Shown in pieces: positions 45,278-53,505 of a stretch of 64,000 nucleotides of DNA. The first letter of the stretch is position 1. Each line of letters starts with the position of its first letter. The translations under genes and the position numbers were made by a program. The DNA is from Psychrobacter sp. APC 3426. Its GTDB lineage: Bacteria; Pseudomonadota; Gammaproteobacteria; Pseudomonadales; Moraxellaceae. The stretch is taken from the NCBI RefSeq assembly GCF_030408035.1, contig NZ_JASDCF010000009.1, positions 34,273-98,272 of the forward strand, read 5' to 3'. The notes under the pieces were generated by a model that made no database searches, had not been told where the DNA came from, and was given only the letters and a program-made list of their open reading frames with translations.

Positions 45278-46212
45278 GTCTCTCACCTTAGAAATCAGGG
45301 AACGTTTCAGACTACTAACAACGCCATTAAAAGCGTCCGCAATGCGTCTTAATCCCTTAGAAATCAGGGAACGTTTCAGACTAACAAGAAACGTCCTGAC
45401 GGTTACGCCAACCTGTCTTAATCCCTTAGAAATCAGGGAACGTTTCAGACGTCCTTAGTCGACTTAGGTACACCAAAGGCTTTAGTCTTAATCCCTTAGA
45501 AATCAGGGAACGTTTCAGACATTTACATCTGAGGTAATTTTGAAATCAACTTTGTCTTAATCCCTTAGAAATCAGGGAACGTTTCAGACCTAGGTGACTT
45601 AGTAGATAGTACGTTAGTAGACGTCTTAATCCCTTAGAAATCAGGGAACGTTTCAGACTGATTCAAGGCAAACTGTCTGCTCAGATAATCTGTCTTAATC
45701 CCTTAGAAATCAGGGAACGTTTCAGACCGTTGATTCTCAAGATGGCGGAGGAAAATCCAGAGTCTTAATCCCTTAGAAATCAGGGAACGTTTCAGACGGC
45801 TCGTTCTCTAAGAAATCGCAAGCGTGAGATCGGTCTTAATCCCTTAGAAATCAGGGAACGTTTCAGACAGAGCGCATTAACGTCAAGGCTGAGCTCAATG
45901 GTCTTAATCCCTTAGAAATCAGGGAACGTTTCAGACCTTCCATTTAGACACCCTCATATCACCGTAGCTGTCTTAATCCCTTAGAAATCAGGGAACGTTT
46001 CAGACGGTCAGTTCCGTATAAATGTGGAAACGCATAACAGTCTTAATCCCTTAGAAATCAGGGAACGTTTCAGACGAAGCTTTAGTTCGTCTTTACAGAG
46101 AAGATTCTGTCTTAATCCCTTAGAAATCAGGGAACGTTTCAGACCTTTGGATGTGCCTACGTGATCACCGTGGTGGGTCTTAATCCCTTAGAAATCAGGG
46201 AACGTTTCAGAC
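45278..46212 (-). CRISPR. CRISPR array 1, 14 repeats, 13 spacers
   Basis: 36-bp repeats spaced by 33-35 bp. On the plus strand the repeat starts GTCTTAATCCCTTAGAAATC and ends AACGTTTCAGAC; 13 copies are identical and the leftmost (45278-45312) is degenerate and 35 bp. A degenerate terminal repeat plus a leader homologous to that of array 2 on the right side show transcription on the minus strand, where the repeat starts GTCTGAAACG. Repeats are partly palindromic (CCCT/AGGG stem and GTCT/AGAC ends). All spacers differ. The system is type III-D by its neighbours. Confidence 0.97.
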
Positions 46213-46425
46213 TGCACAAGCTTTTTTATTATCAATAAAATCAACAACTTACTGCTATTATTTTAACCGACAATTGTTGGCTTAAAAGTTGTTGTTTTTT
46301 TAACCAATTTTTAAGAGCAAATTGCTCAAAAAACAACCAATTATACGTCTGATACATTAAATAGTGACCACTACCTTCATCAGATAATGTCTGAAACCGT
46401 CCCTGATATCAGGGAGCAGCGCACC
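46213..46425 (-). promoter_or_regulatory. Leader of array 1 (shared with array 2)
   Basis: Read on the minus strand, about 200 bp match the leader of array 2, including AAAAATTGGT, GTAAGTTGTTGATTTTATTG, ATAATAAAAA and TTGTGCA directly before the first repeat. The AT-rich region should contain the array promoter and the cas6 promoter back to back. The far end contains a repeat-like element (46389-46415). Confidence 0.85.
46389..46415 (+). promoter_or_regulatory. Repeat-like element upstream of cas6
   Basis: The plus strand reads GTCTGAAACCGTCCCTGATA then TCAGGGA, matching the first half of the array repeat (GTCTGAAACG-TCCCTGAT) with a tighter palindrome TCCCTGATATCAGGGA. It points the same way as cas6, 147 bp upstream of its start. 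If transcribed in the cas6 leader RNA it would be a potential Cas6 site. Confidence 0.7.
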
Positions 46426-46561
46426 TTTAAGCACGCTACTGGTCTATCATAATAGATAGCGTACGCTTAAGCAACAAGATGCACGCTATTTTTTAGTCGT
46501 ACATTTTGCTTTGGGCTTGTTATGATAACGTCATTGTTATAAATGCTATATTGGAGTATGT

Positions 46562-47575
46562 ATGTCTCAGTTTGAGCGCAGTATTATTAGCATAGCCAAC
46601 CTCGTCACGTTGCACTTTGATGTGCAGCAAGTGGATGGCTTACGTATACCTGAATATTCAGGGTCTATGCTGCGCGGAGCATTTGGTACGGCGCTACGCA
46701 GGCTAACTTGTGTCACTGACCTGCCAGCTTGCAGAGACTGTCCACTCAAGGTGCATTGCCGTTTTCCACGTATTTTTGAGAGGCCGGCGCTTATGCCAGC
46801 GAGCGTGCAAGCAGTCAATCCTTATGTGCTTCATACCCCGCCACCATCCACCTATCACAGTGGGGATGTTTGGCATTTTAAGATGAGTATTATGGGCGAT
46901 GCCATTGGTGATAGTACGCTGATTATTCGAGCATGGCAGCAGGCACTAGCGCAAGGCTTGGGTGTGCGTGCGCCTTTTCAGCGGGCACGCTTATTATACG
47001 TGCGCCTGGGTGAAACCTTACTCTTTGATCATAGCGACATTGACAACAGTGACAAGAACAGCGGCAAAATCAAAGCACTACCCGTGACGCACTCACAGAT
47101 AGACTGTCACCCATCTGGCACGCCAGCATCAGTAGATCAGCTTGATTTACAGTTTTTGACACCATTTCGTCATCAACAAAAAGGACACATTGTCAATCAG
47201 GCACAAGTGCTAGATACTGTGACATTTTTGGCATCTTTATACAACCGTATCCGCCTGTGTCAGCGGCATCATAGTCCTGATATTCCGTGGCGTATCGGTT
47301 ATGAGGATTATCATGCGTTCAAAGCAGATATTTTACAGCTTGATATGACAGCCGATGTACGCCCCGCCAATATCTCTCGGCGCTCCAGTCGTCAGCAGCG
47401 CAAAATTCATCTACACGCAATGATTGGCTGTATTCATCTGTCCGACCCCGATCGTAGTGGCGCACTAGAGCGCTTATTGCCTGCACTAAGACTGGGCGAG
47501 CAGCTTCATATTGGTAAAAGCACCACTCTTGGACTTGGACAATATAAGATAATGGCTTATACGCCAAACGCTTAA
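46562..47575 (+). CDS. cas6: Cas6 pre-crRNA endoribonuclease
   Basis: 337 aa RAMP of the COG5551-like Cas6 type that cuts repeat RNA. The N-terminal RRM has IPEYSGSMLRGAFGTALRR, followed by a four-Cys cluster (C-x8-C-x2-C-x5-C, CRDCPLKVHC) typical of this subgroup. The C-terminal glycine-rich loop is HIGKSTTLGLGQYKI near residue 320. GGAG lies seven bases before the ATG. It is the first of a row of plus-strand genes, with 108 bp to the next gene. The active-site residues cannot be read from sequence alone. Confidence 0.92.
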   Translation: MSQFERSIISIANLVTLHFDVQQVDGLRIPEYSGSMLRGAFGTALRRLTCVTDLPACRDCPLKVHCRFPRIFERPALMPASVQAVNPYVLHTPPPSTYHSGDVWHFKMSIMGDAIGDSTLIIRAWQQALAQGLGVRAPFQRARLLYVRLGETLLFDHSDIDNSDKNSGKIKALPVTHSQIDCHPSGTPASVDQLDLQFLTPFRHQQKGHIVNQAQVLDTVTFLASLYNRIRLCQRHHSPDIPWRIGYEDYHAFKADILQLDMTADVRPANISRRSSRQQRKIHLHAMIGCIHLSDPDRSGALERLLPALRLGEQLHIGKSTTLGLGQYKIMAYTPNA

Positions 47576-47602
47576 TCCTAGCCTCCATCACCACTCCTTA
47601 GC

Positions 47603-47614
47603 CACAAGCTTGTG
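47603..47614. promoter_or_regulatory. Palindrome CACAAGCTTGTG after cas6
   Basis: A perfect 12-bp palindrome between cas6 and the cupin-like gene. The same word occurs at 51633-51644, and near-copies at 52850-52861, 62636-62647 and 63476-63487, all in noncoding gaps of the locus. Confidence 0.4.
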
Positions 47615-47682
47615 GGTTTGAACACTCCCCTCTCATATACGGTTTAATAGTCCCACATCACAGGGCAGCTATTAGGACGTTT

Positions 47683-48492
47683 ATGATATCGATGATTGGT
47701 GACGCATCTCACAATGCAACAGCACGTGCCAGCATTCAGCTTGAACATATTCATAAGCAACTGCAGCACTGCTTTGATGCGCCCCAATTTACTCGTGCGC
47801 ACTCGAGTCATGTGGCCATACCACGTGAGGCACTGACCCCTCTTGCCGATACTCTGAGCACACATTGCCATGCCGATAGCATACATGCGCTACTACGTGA
47901 TGTCGTCGGCAGTCCAAAACTGCTCGATAAGATTGCCGCACGTTCTTATTATCATGGCAATGGCTTTTTAAAAGTCGTGCTGCTCGATCGTGGCTATAAG
48001 CTACGCTTGCATATTTGGTTCAAGGGCAGCGCCTGCGAAGAAAACATCCATAGCCATCGCTGGGCATTTGCATCCCACGTGCTAACAGGCGCACTAAAAA
48101 GCGAGCTGTGGACGGATGCGGCAAACGATGACACCCCTACCCTTACAGCTAACGAGTATCGCTATACCGCAGAGCATACTCAGCACAAAAATATCGTTAA
48201 AGCGACCAAACAGCTGATTGGGCACACCGCTCTTCTCAAGCAGCAAGATATCACCCAGCACGCTGGCACAAGTTATGTAATGACGCAAGATCAGCTGCAC
48301 CGTATCAACCACCCTGGTCAAGAGTTGGTTGCTACGATCATCTGCACTGCGCCAACTGCGGTACTGACCAATCGCTTGTTTCCCAACACAGACATGCCAA
48401 AGCTACATCCGGCTAAGCTGAATACGACTGAGCTCAAGCAGGCGTTACTGCGCTATCTGGCACAGACGCACACCATGCCGCAGGCCGCATAG
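47683..48492 (+). CDS. Cupin-like protein, 269 aa
   Basis: Residues 95-230 look like a cupin barrel: KVVLLDRGYKLRLHIWFKG followed by NIHSHRWAFASHVLTGALKS with the two metal-type His, and late QLHRINHPGQELVATIIC with a third His. This resembles cysteine-dioxygenase-like cupins, but no substrate can be named. AGGA lies upstream of the ATG. It is the first of four genes (with HEPN-like, GreA-like and kinase genes) inserted between cas6 and the CARF genes, spaced 40-80 bp apart with identical AGGAGTAT-type ribosome sites. Not a known cas gene. Confidence 0.55.
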   Translation: MISMIGDASHNATARASIQLEHIHKQLQHCFDAPQFTRAHSSHVAIPREALTPLADTLSTHCHADSIHALLRDVVGSPKLLDKIAARSYYHGNGFLKVVLLDRGYKLRLHIWFKGSACEENIHSHRWAFASHVLTGALKSELWTDAANDDTPTLTANEYRYTAEHTQHKNIVKATKQLIGHTALLKQQDITQHAGTSYVMTQDQLHRINHPGQELVATIICTAPTAVLTNRLFPNTDMPKLHPAKLNTTELKQALLRYLAQTHTMPQAA

Positions 48493-48539
48493 CATAACTA
48501 TCGACTGTCTATCCAGACACCACTTTTGTTAGGAGTATT

Positions 48540-49001
48540 ATGAGCCAGCCATCAATAGTATTGCCACAGCACCTTATCATTCAGCTGCAGCGTGATAAGC
48601 GTATCAAGCCTGTCAGCCAAACACATGATCTGCGCCTACAAGAAACCCTGAGCTTACGCAGGCTACGTGCAGCCCGATCGCTTATAGATCCTCGTTCTGT
48701 CTATATTAACGCTTATGACCGGCTGTTTCGGCACATTAGCTTGACACTGCTGTCTCATCACTATGCCTTAAGCGATCATCAACCGCACCAAACGCTGCGC
48801 AGCATTGCAAGCTTATATAAAAAACCCTCACACGTCAGTCAAATGATTGCGCTGCGCCATCGGCTAAAAAAGACTGATGATGAGGTCGATAGTGCTCATT
48901 ATCATTCGTGCTTACAGACATTGTCCTCACTATTAGCGATTTATGACCCTATCGACTCGCAAGCTTGTCAAAAAAAGCAGACCGCTCGGCGAGCGCTATA
49001 G
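48540..49001 (+). CDS. Small helical protein, possibly HEPN-like, 153 aa
   Basis: I do not recognise a named family. The central part (YDRLFRHISLTLLSHHYALS, DHQPHQTLRSIASLY, then IALRHRLKKTDDEVDS) has the helix pattern and the H-x-x-H-x-T-L word often seen in HEPN domains, where DHQPHQT corresponds to the G-H-H-x-T loop. The typical R-x4-6-H RNase motif is not certain (RHRLKK-x-D). The protein is basic. AGGAG lies before the ATG. The gene is 48 bp after the cupin-like gene and before the GreA-like gene. Confidence 0.45.
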   Translation: MSQPSIVLPQHLIIQLQRDKRIKPVSQTHDLRLQETLSLRRLRAARSLIDPRSVYINAYDRLFRHISLTLLSHHYALSDHQPHQTLRSIASLYKKPSHVSQMIALRHRLKKTDDEVDSAHYHSCLQTLSSLLAIYDPIDSQACQKKQTARRAL

Positions 49002-49058
49002 TATAACCCTCAACGACATAACACCTTTGTACTTATCATCATGCATATTGGAGAGATT

Positions 49059-49574
49059 ATGACCCAGTCAAACACTGTTTATATGACCGACACCGGCTTT
49101 GATAACCTAAAAGCACTTTTAGCTCGTAAAAAGCAAGAATACGCAGACGTGCGTGACCATCGCCAAGTCGCATTTGAGCTATCAGGTGATGGTTGGCATG
49201 ACAATCCTGAATTTAACCGTCAGCAGCAGCTTGAAGCCAACCTTAATCACACCGTAAAAGCGCTTACAGAACGCCTGCAATTTGCTCGTCCGGTGCGCAT
49301 TGACCCAAACAAGCGTCCGACTACTCATGTGGCGATTGGGTCGTTGGTCGATATCATCCGCTGGAATCTAAATTTAGCAGATGACGACGGGATACGTGAG
49401 ACTTGGGAGATTGTCGGATTTGATGAGACAGATATTGAGATAGGAAAAATCGGTTATAACGCGCCACTGGCTAAAGCAATCATAGGTTTGCAAGCTGGCG
49501 ATATATCAGACGAGCTGATATTGGGTAATCAGACGTGGGAGATTGAAGTGGTAGCACTACATGCACATACCTAG
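49059..49574 (+). CDS. GreA/GreB-like transcription cleavage factor homologue
   Basis: 171 aa, near the usual GreA size (158). N-terminal coiled-coil hairpin with LKALLARKKQEYADVRDHRQ and tip residues DGWHDNPEFNRQQQLEANL, where the D-(N/E)-PE-(F/Y) word matches the Gre tip; C-terminal FKBP-like domain with VAIGSLVDIIRW, ETWEIVGFDE, and IGYNAPLAKAIIGLQAGD. Gre factors enter the RNA polymerase secondary channel. The start at 49059 follows GGAGAG; an upstream ATG has no such site. Its presence inside a CRISPR locus is unusual; it may modify transcription by phage or host polymerase (inference). Confidence 0.75.
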   Translation: MTQSNTVYMTDTGFDNLKALLARKKQEYADVRDHRQVAFELSGDGWHDNPEFNRQQQLEANLNHTVKALTERLQFARPVRIDPNKRPTTHVAIGSLVDIIRWNLNLADDDGIRETWEIVGFDETDIEIGKIGYNAPLAKAIIGLQAGDISDELILGNQTWEIEVVALHAHT

Positions 49575-49651
49575 CGTCATACACCCTATACATCAAAGCT
49601 ATGGATGACCAGCCAATACGACCCGTCAGCATAAAAAAATCAGGAGTACGT

Positions 49652-50341
49652 ATGTATATTGCTATCGAAGGACTCAAAGGTACGGGTAAAAGCACGCTCA
49701 TGCAGACACTGCTGCCGTTACTGCAAGAGCAACTGGCAGCCTGTGACATCCAAACACTGTCACCGACTACGCCTATACCAGATCATCCGCTGGAAGCGCA
49801 TTTTTTTGCGCGTCAAGATGATGATAACTACCTTCAGGAGTTATATGCTAAGCGTTCGAATCATCACGCCAGCAATATAGATTGGAATGCTGATCTGATC
49901 ATTAGTGATCGCAGCTTGTTTACCAGCCTAGCCGTTCGTTGGCACCACTCAGAGAATAAGATGCTATCAGCGCTGCAGCACTATCAAGAGATACGAGTGC
50001 TTGAGTCTGTTATTCCGCTGCCCGACATCACCATACAGCTTGATGCGCCAGATGACATACTAATGTCGCGCTATAAGACGCGAACACGTATCTATGGAAA
50101 ACAAGAAGAGACGCTTGCTGCAATTAGTACTTTACGGCGTAATTATAAGCAAATGTACGCTTGGCTAGCTAGCCATCAAGCACAAACTGTTACTGACAAG
50201 CCTATTGAGCTCTATCAATACGACACAGCCTATCATACGCCTGAACAAACTTGTGACCATATCCTAAATGATATAGGACAACACTTGTCTCATATTGTTA
50301 GTGAAAAAGCACATAAAAACTCGTATAGTCTTAGCGCATAA
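49652..50341 (+). CDS. Thymidylate-kinase-like P-loop kinase, 229 aa
   Basis: Walker A near the N-terminus: IAIEGLKGTGKSTLMQTLLP. The DR-SLFTS motif (ADLIISDRSLFTSLAVRW, about residue 90) corresponds to the DRY/S nucleoside-binding segment of dTMP kinase, and DIT-IQLDAPDDILMSR followed by a lid-like KTRTRIYGKQEE matches the family. AGGAG lies six bases before ATG 49652; the longer frame starts inside the intergenic region. It is a paralogue rather than the housekeeping tmk, given its position among CRISPR genes. A nucleotide-pool or nucleotide-signal role is possible. Confidence 0.75.
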   Translation: MYIAIEGLKGTGKSTLMQTLLPLLQEQLAACDIQTLSPTTPIPDHPLEAHFFARQDDDNYLQELYAKRSNHHASNIDWNADLIISDRSLFTSLAVRWHHSENKMLSALQHYQEIRVLESVIPLPDITIQLDAPDDILMSRYKTRTRIYGKQEETLAAISTLRRNYKQMYAWLASHQAQTVTDKPIELYQYDTAYHTPEQTCDHILNDIGQHLSHIVSEKAHKNSYSLSA

Positions 50342-50413
50342 CAGACTCATCTATCAACTGGATCCCTCTAGCACATTTATTTGCTACTTTTTGACACCTT
50401 TAGGAGTATTTTT

Positions 50414-51619
50414 ATGAAAACTTTATTTGTCTCAGCCACTGCTCAAACCGAAGCCAACTATTACCTGATTTGGCATTTTTTTAAACAAAGTAATACTGAC
50501 ATAAAAAAAATCGTCATTATCAGTACCGATTTTACTCGTGAAAAAGGCTATGTGGACAATTTGACCAGTGTTTTAAACGCCCTTCAAGTTGGCTCTGAGA
50601 ACTCCTCTGTCACCATAGAAGAGCTGCCTCTAAAAAACGGTATCGAGGAAAACAACGTCGAGGCTATCAAAGATGTCCTGCTACAGTGGATTGCACACAA
50701 CAAAGCCTCGCAGATCATCTTTAATATCACAGGTGGTACCAAGCTTATGAGTATTGCTCAAGATCAGATTGCACAAATTAGCAGCCGCTACGATTGTGTG
50801 TATCAAAGCCGAGGTAGCAATCAGCTGGTCTGGTACAACCGCCCGCCTGGTAAGCAATGCTACGATTTAGTACTGCCCGAAAACCTCGAAGCACGCCTTA
50901 AAGGGCGCGGCTATCAAACTGTCAGTGCTGAGACTTCGTTTTTGGACTTGCCAGCCCAGCAGTATCACTATATTCAGCAGATGTATAAATATCTAGATAT
51001 CAATATCGATAAAGCCAAAGACTTAGTGTTTTTGCTCAATGCTCTGACGGCTAAGGTGATGAATGAGCCTGAGCATAGCTTTCCACAGACAATTGAAGTG
51101 CGCGATGGCTATAGATTAAAAAAGTGTATCACTTGGTTAAAACTACTGACAAAGCTACCACAGCCTTACTTTAGCTATGATAGCGAAGCTGCCACGATTA
51201 CTTGGGAGAATAAGGAAGCGGTAGAATTCGTTGGGGGTAAATGGTTTGAGGTACTGACTGGTTTGCTTATTGTGCAGCATTATCTTGCTCAAAAGCAGCA
51301 GGTTGACGTACAAATTGGCTTACAGTTCAAAAAAACCAGTGATGGCAACGAAGTGGATGTCGCCTATATTAATTCAAGCTATCTGCATCTGTTTGAATGT
51401 AAGACCGTAAATTGGGAGCGCCAAGACAACCCAACGACCAAGGTCAATGCCGACTTACGTAAATTTGACTCTGTTGGTCAAGTGGGCGGACTTAATACGC
51501 ATAAATACTTTGTCAGTTTGTTTGACATCTCAGATCAGTCTCTCGCTGTCGCCAAGGATACAGGTATAAGAGTCATTATGGGTAAGCAGTTACAAGACTT
51601 TGGTCGCTACATCGCCTAA
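50414..51619 (+). CDS. card1: Card1/Can2-type CARF nuclease (DUF1887)
   Basis: 401 aa. N-terminal CARF domain with the ligand loop NITGGTKLMS (residues 104-113) and KTLFVSATAQTEANYYLIW at the first strand. The C-terminal PD-(D/E)xK nuclease has GGKWFEVLTGLLI (about 274-286), GNEVDVAYI (311-319) and HLFECKTVNWE (325-335), giving Glu, Asp and ExK metal residues. Family members cut single-stranded DNA/RNA or nick DNA when cyclic tetra-adenylate binds. AGGAG lies eight bases upstream of 50414, so the shorter start is correct. Expected effector of the type III signal made by Cas10. Confidence 0.9.
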   Translation: MKTLFVSATAQTEANYYLIWHFFKQSNTDIKKIVIISTDFTREKGYVDNLTSVLNALQVGSENSSVTIEELPLKNGIEENNVEAIKDVLLQWIAHNKASQIIFNITGGTKLMSIAQDQIAQISSRYDCVYQSRGSNQLVWYNRPPGKQCYDLVLPENLEARLKGRGYQTVSAETSFLDLPAQQYHYIQQMYKYLDINIDKAKDLVFLLNALTAKVMNEPEHSFPQTIEVRDGYRLKKCITWLKLLTKLPQPYFSYDSEAATITWENKEAVEFVGGKWFEVLTGLLIVQHYLAQKQQVDVQIGLQFKKTSDGNEVDVAYINSSYLHLFECKTVNWERQDNPTTKVNADLRKFDSVGQVGGLNTHKYFVSLFDISDQSLAVAKDTGIRVIMGKQLQDFGRYIA

Positions 51620-51721
51620 TCGCTATCAATCTCACAAGCTTGTGAATAAGCCAAAATCGTCATAAGCTCTGCTACACTTTAACCCATTAAATCGCTGTTA
51701 AATTTAACAAAAGGAATGCTT

Positions 51722-52831
51722 ATGTCACGCAATATTTTATTTTTGGTTACTGGTATGACCCCGCAAATCATTACCGAAACCATTTGGGCGCTTGCTTGTG
51801 ACGATAGTGCCGAAGAAAACTGGGTGCCTGATGAAGTGCATGTTTTGAGTACCCAAGATGGACTCAACCAAATTCGTAAACGCTTGTTTGAAGATGGTGT
51901 GTTTACGCAGTTTAAGCGTGACTACCCTATCCTAGAACAGGTTGACTTTGATCCTGCCACTCATCTACATGTGATTACTGATCAAAATGGTAAGCCTTTG
52001 ATGGATCTCAAAACGCCTGAAGACAATGAGAGATCAGCCGATATTATTTGTGAGATGGTCAAGTCTTTTACTAGTATCGATGACACCAGTGTGCACGTCT
52101 CCATCGCTGGCGGTCGCAAGACTATGGGCTTTTATGCAGGCTATGCCTTATCTCTGTATGGACGTGCACAGGACAGTATGTCTCACGTTTTAGTACAGTC
52201 AGAGTTTGAGAAAGCAGTCAACTTCTTTTATCCCACTCCTAAGGAGCACTTGGTTTCTGATCGTGATTCAACAGTCGTCGGAAACGCCCAAGAAGCACAA
52301 GTTTGGCTGGCAAAAATCCCATTTGTAAGAATGCATGAAGCCATACTACCCAAGCATCAATTGAGAAAAGAAGACAGCTTTAGCGAAGTGGTACAAAAAA
52401 TCAACGAGTCTTATGAGGATGTGAGCTTGGAGCTAAATACCTTTAGCCGCAAAGCCGTCGTCAACGGCAAGTTTATTATAGATGATCTGCCTCCACGCGA
52501 GTGGGCGCTACTAAACTGGTTTGCTGATAGACGCAAAGATAGTAAAGGTGGCATTGTTGCACCTACTAAGAATGCTGACGAAAAATATATCAAGCAGTTG
52601 TCTGAAGAATACATAGAATATTATTACGACCATAAAAACGATGAAAATATTATGGTTAGTGTTGATAAAAACTTTTTTGACGGTGCAAAATCAAGATTGC
52701 AAACTGCTTTAAAGGAGGCTTTGGGTATAGAGCTCGCGGCTAAGCTTGATATCACATCTGATGCTGGCAAAGGCTCGCCCTTTCAACTTCGTATAGCACC
52801 AGACGCTATCACCATTAATGAGATGTCTTAA
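51722..52831 (+). CDS. NE0113-family CARF protein (putative ring nuclease)
   Basis: 369 aa from ATG 51722 (AAGGA six bases upstream; an ATG two codons earlier is too near). The N-terminal half is the Cas_NE0113 domain: NILFLVTGMTPQIITETIWA, the motif VHVSIAGGRKTMGFYAGYAL (about 125-144) and VLVQSEFEKAVNFFYP. The C-terminal 150 residues may form a winged-helix-like domain (DLPPREWALLNWFADRRKD). Such proteins are CARF-type and are annotated as ring nucleases or regulators in type III loci; the exact activity is unproven. It follows card1 by 102 bp, with a CACAAGCTTGTG palindrome in the gap. Confidence 0.82.
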   Translation: MSRNILFLVTGMTPQIITETIWALACDDSAEENWVPDEVHVLSTQDGLNQIRKRLFEDGVFTQFKRDYPILEQVDFDPATHLHVITDQNGKPLMDLKTPEDNERSADIICEMVKSFTSIDDTSVHVSIAGGRKTMGFYAGYALSLYGRAQDSMSHVLVQSEFEKAVNFFYPTPKEHLVSDRDSTVVGNAQEAQVWLAKIPFVRMHEAILPKHQLRKEDSFSEVVQKINESYEDVSLELNTFSRKAVVNGKFIIDDLPPREWALLNWFADRRKDSKGGIVAPTKNADEKYIKQLSEEYIEYYYDHKNDENIMVSVDKNFFDGAKSRLQTALKEALGIELAAKLDITSDAGKGSPFQLRIAPDAITINEMS

Positions 52832-52940
52832 GAGAATCAAGAAGTAAAGCACAAGCTTGCCGTCTCAGTTTTTTAGGCTAAAACACGATATATTTAATGT
52901 CATCAGCTACCCAATATTAAATACCTGAGGAGAAGATCCC

Positions 52941-53444
52941 ATGGCTCTACCTGCTATCGTTGTTAGTCATACTGTTGCTGTCGCCGCTTTAAAAGAAGGC
53001 CTAAGCTTGTGCCAATCAATCATAAGTTATCGTATAGCAACACAACAAATTGAGTTACAACGCGCCCATATGCATAGTAAGGCCAATGCTTTTATGCAGC
53101 AACTTGAAAATGAATATAACTCTAGTATTGCTAGGCTAAATACCATTGCTCATGCACATAAAATCACGCTTGATGGTATAAAGACCTCTAATGAGGAGGT
53201 CGTCAATATGATTGAAAGGGGTCAATTAGAGCTTGATAAGTATTTAAGTGTTGTTGTCTCTCCTGATGTTTCAGATGATATTAAGCAAAGCATGATGACT
53301 GTGATTTCTCAACTGTCACAGCAAAACATGCAATTAGCAAATAGTCACATCCAGAACTCACGAGCGCCTATTGATGCTTTAGTTATAGTAATAGATGAGC
53401 TTCGTAATGACAACCAACCGCGCACTTTTACTGACGTCAGCTAA
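52941..53444 (+). CDS. Helical coiled-coil protein, 167 aa
   Basis: Not recognised. After a hydrophobic N-terminal stretch (MALPAIVVSHTVAVAALKEG) the protein is predicted helical with heptads (IELQRAHMHSKANAFMQQLE, TSNEEVVNMIERGQLELDKY). Ribosome site GAGGAGA precedes the ATG. It is followed after 61 bp by another helical gene with a membrane anchor, which suggests a two-protein complex. Its position next to the CARF genes hints at a role in the type III response. Confidence 0.55.
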   Translation: MALPAIVVSHTVAVAALKEGLSLCQSIISYRIATQQIELQRAHMHSKANAFMQQLENEYNSSIARLNTIAHAHKITLDGIKTSNEEVVNMIERGQLELDKYLSVVVSPDVSDDIKQSMMTVISQLSQQNMQLANSHIQNSRAPIDALVIVIDELRNDNQPRTFTDVS

Positions 53445-53505
53445 TATCGTCTGTAAGGTTGATTGATAACGTGATGTATGTTGGTTTTTGACTAAGGAGA
53501 AGCAT

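Noticed and set aside
45180..45458. 92-codon frame across the left end of array 1
   Set aside because: It translates the CRISPR repeats (the same peptide every 69 bp) and has no independent support.
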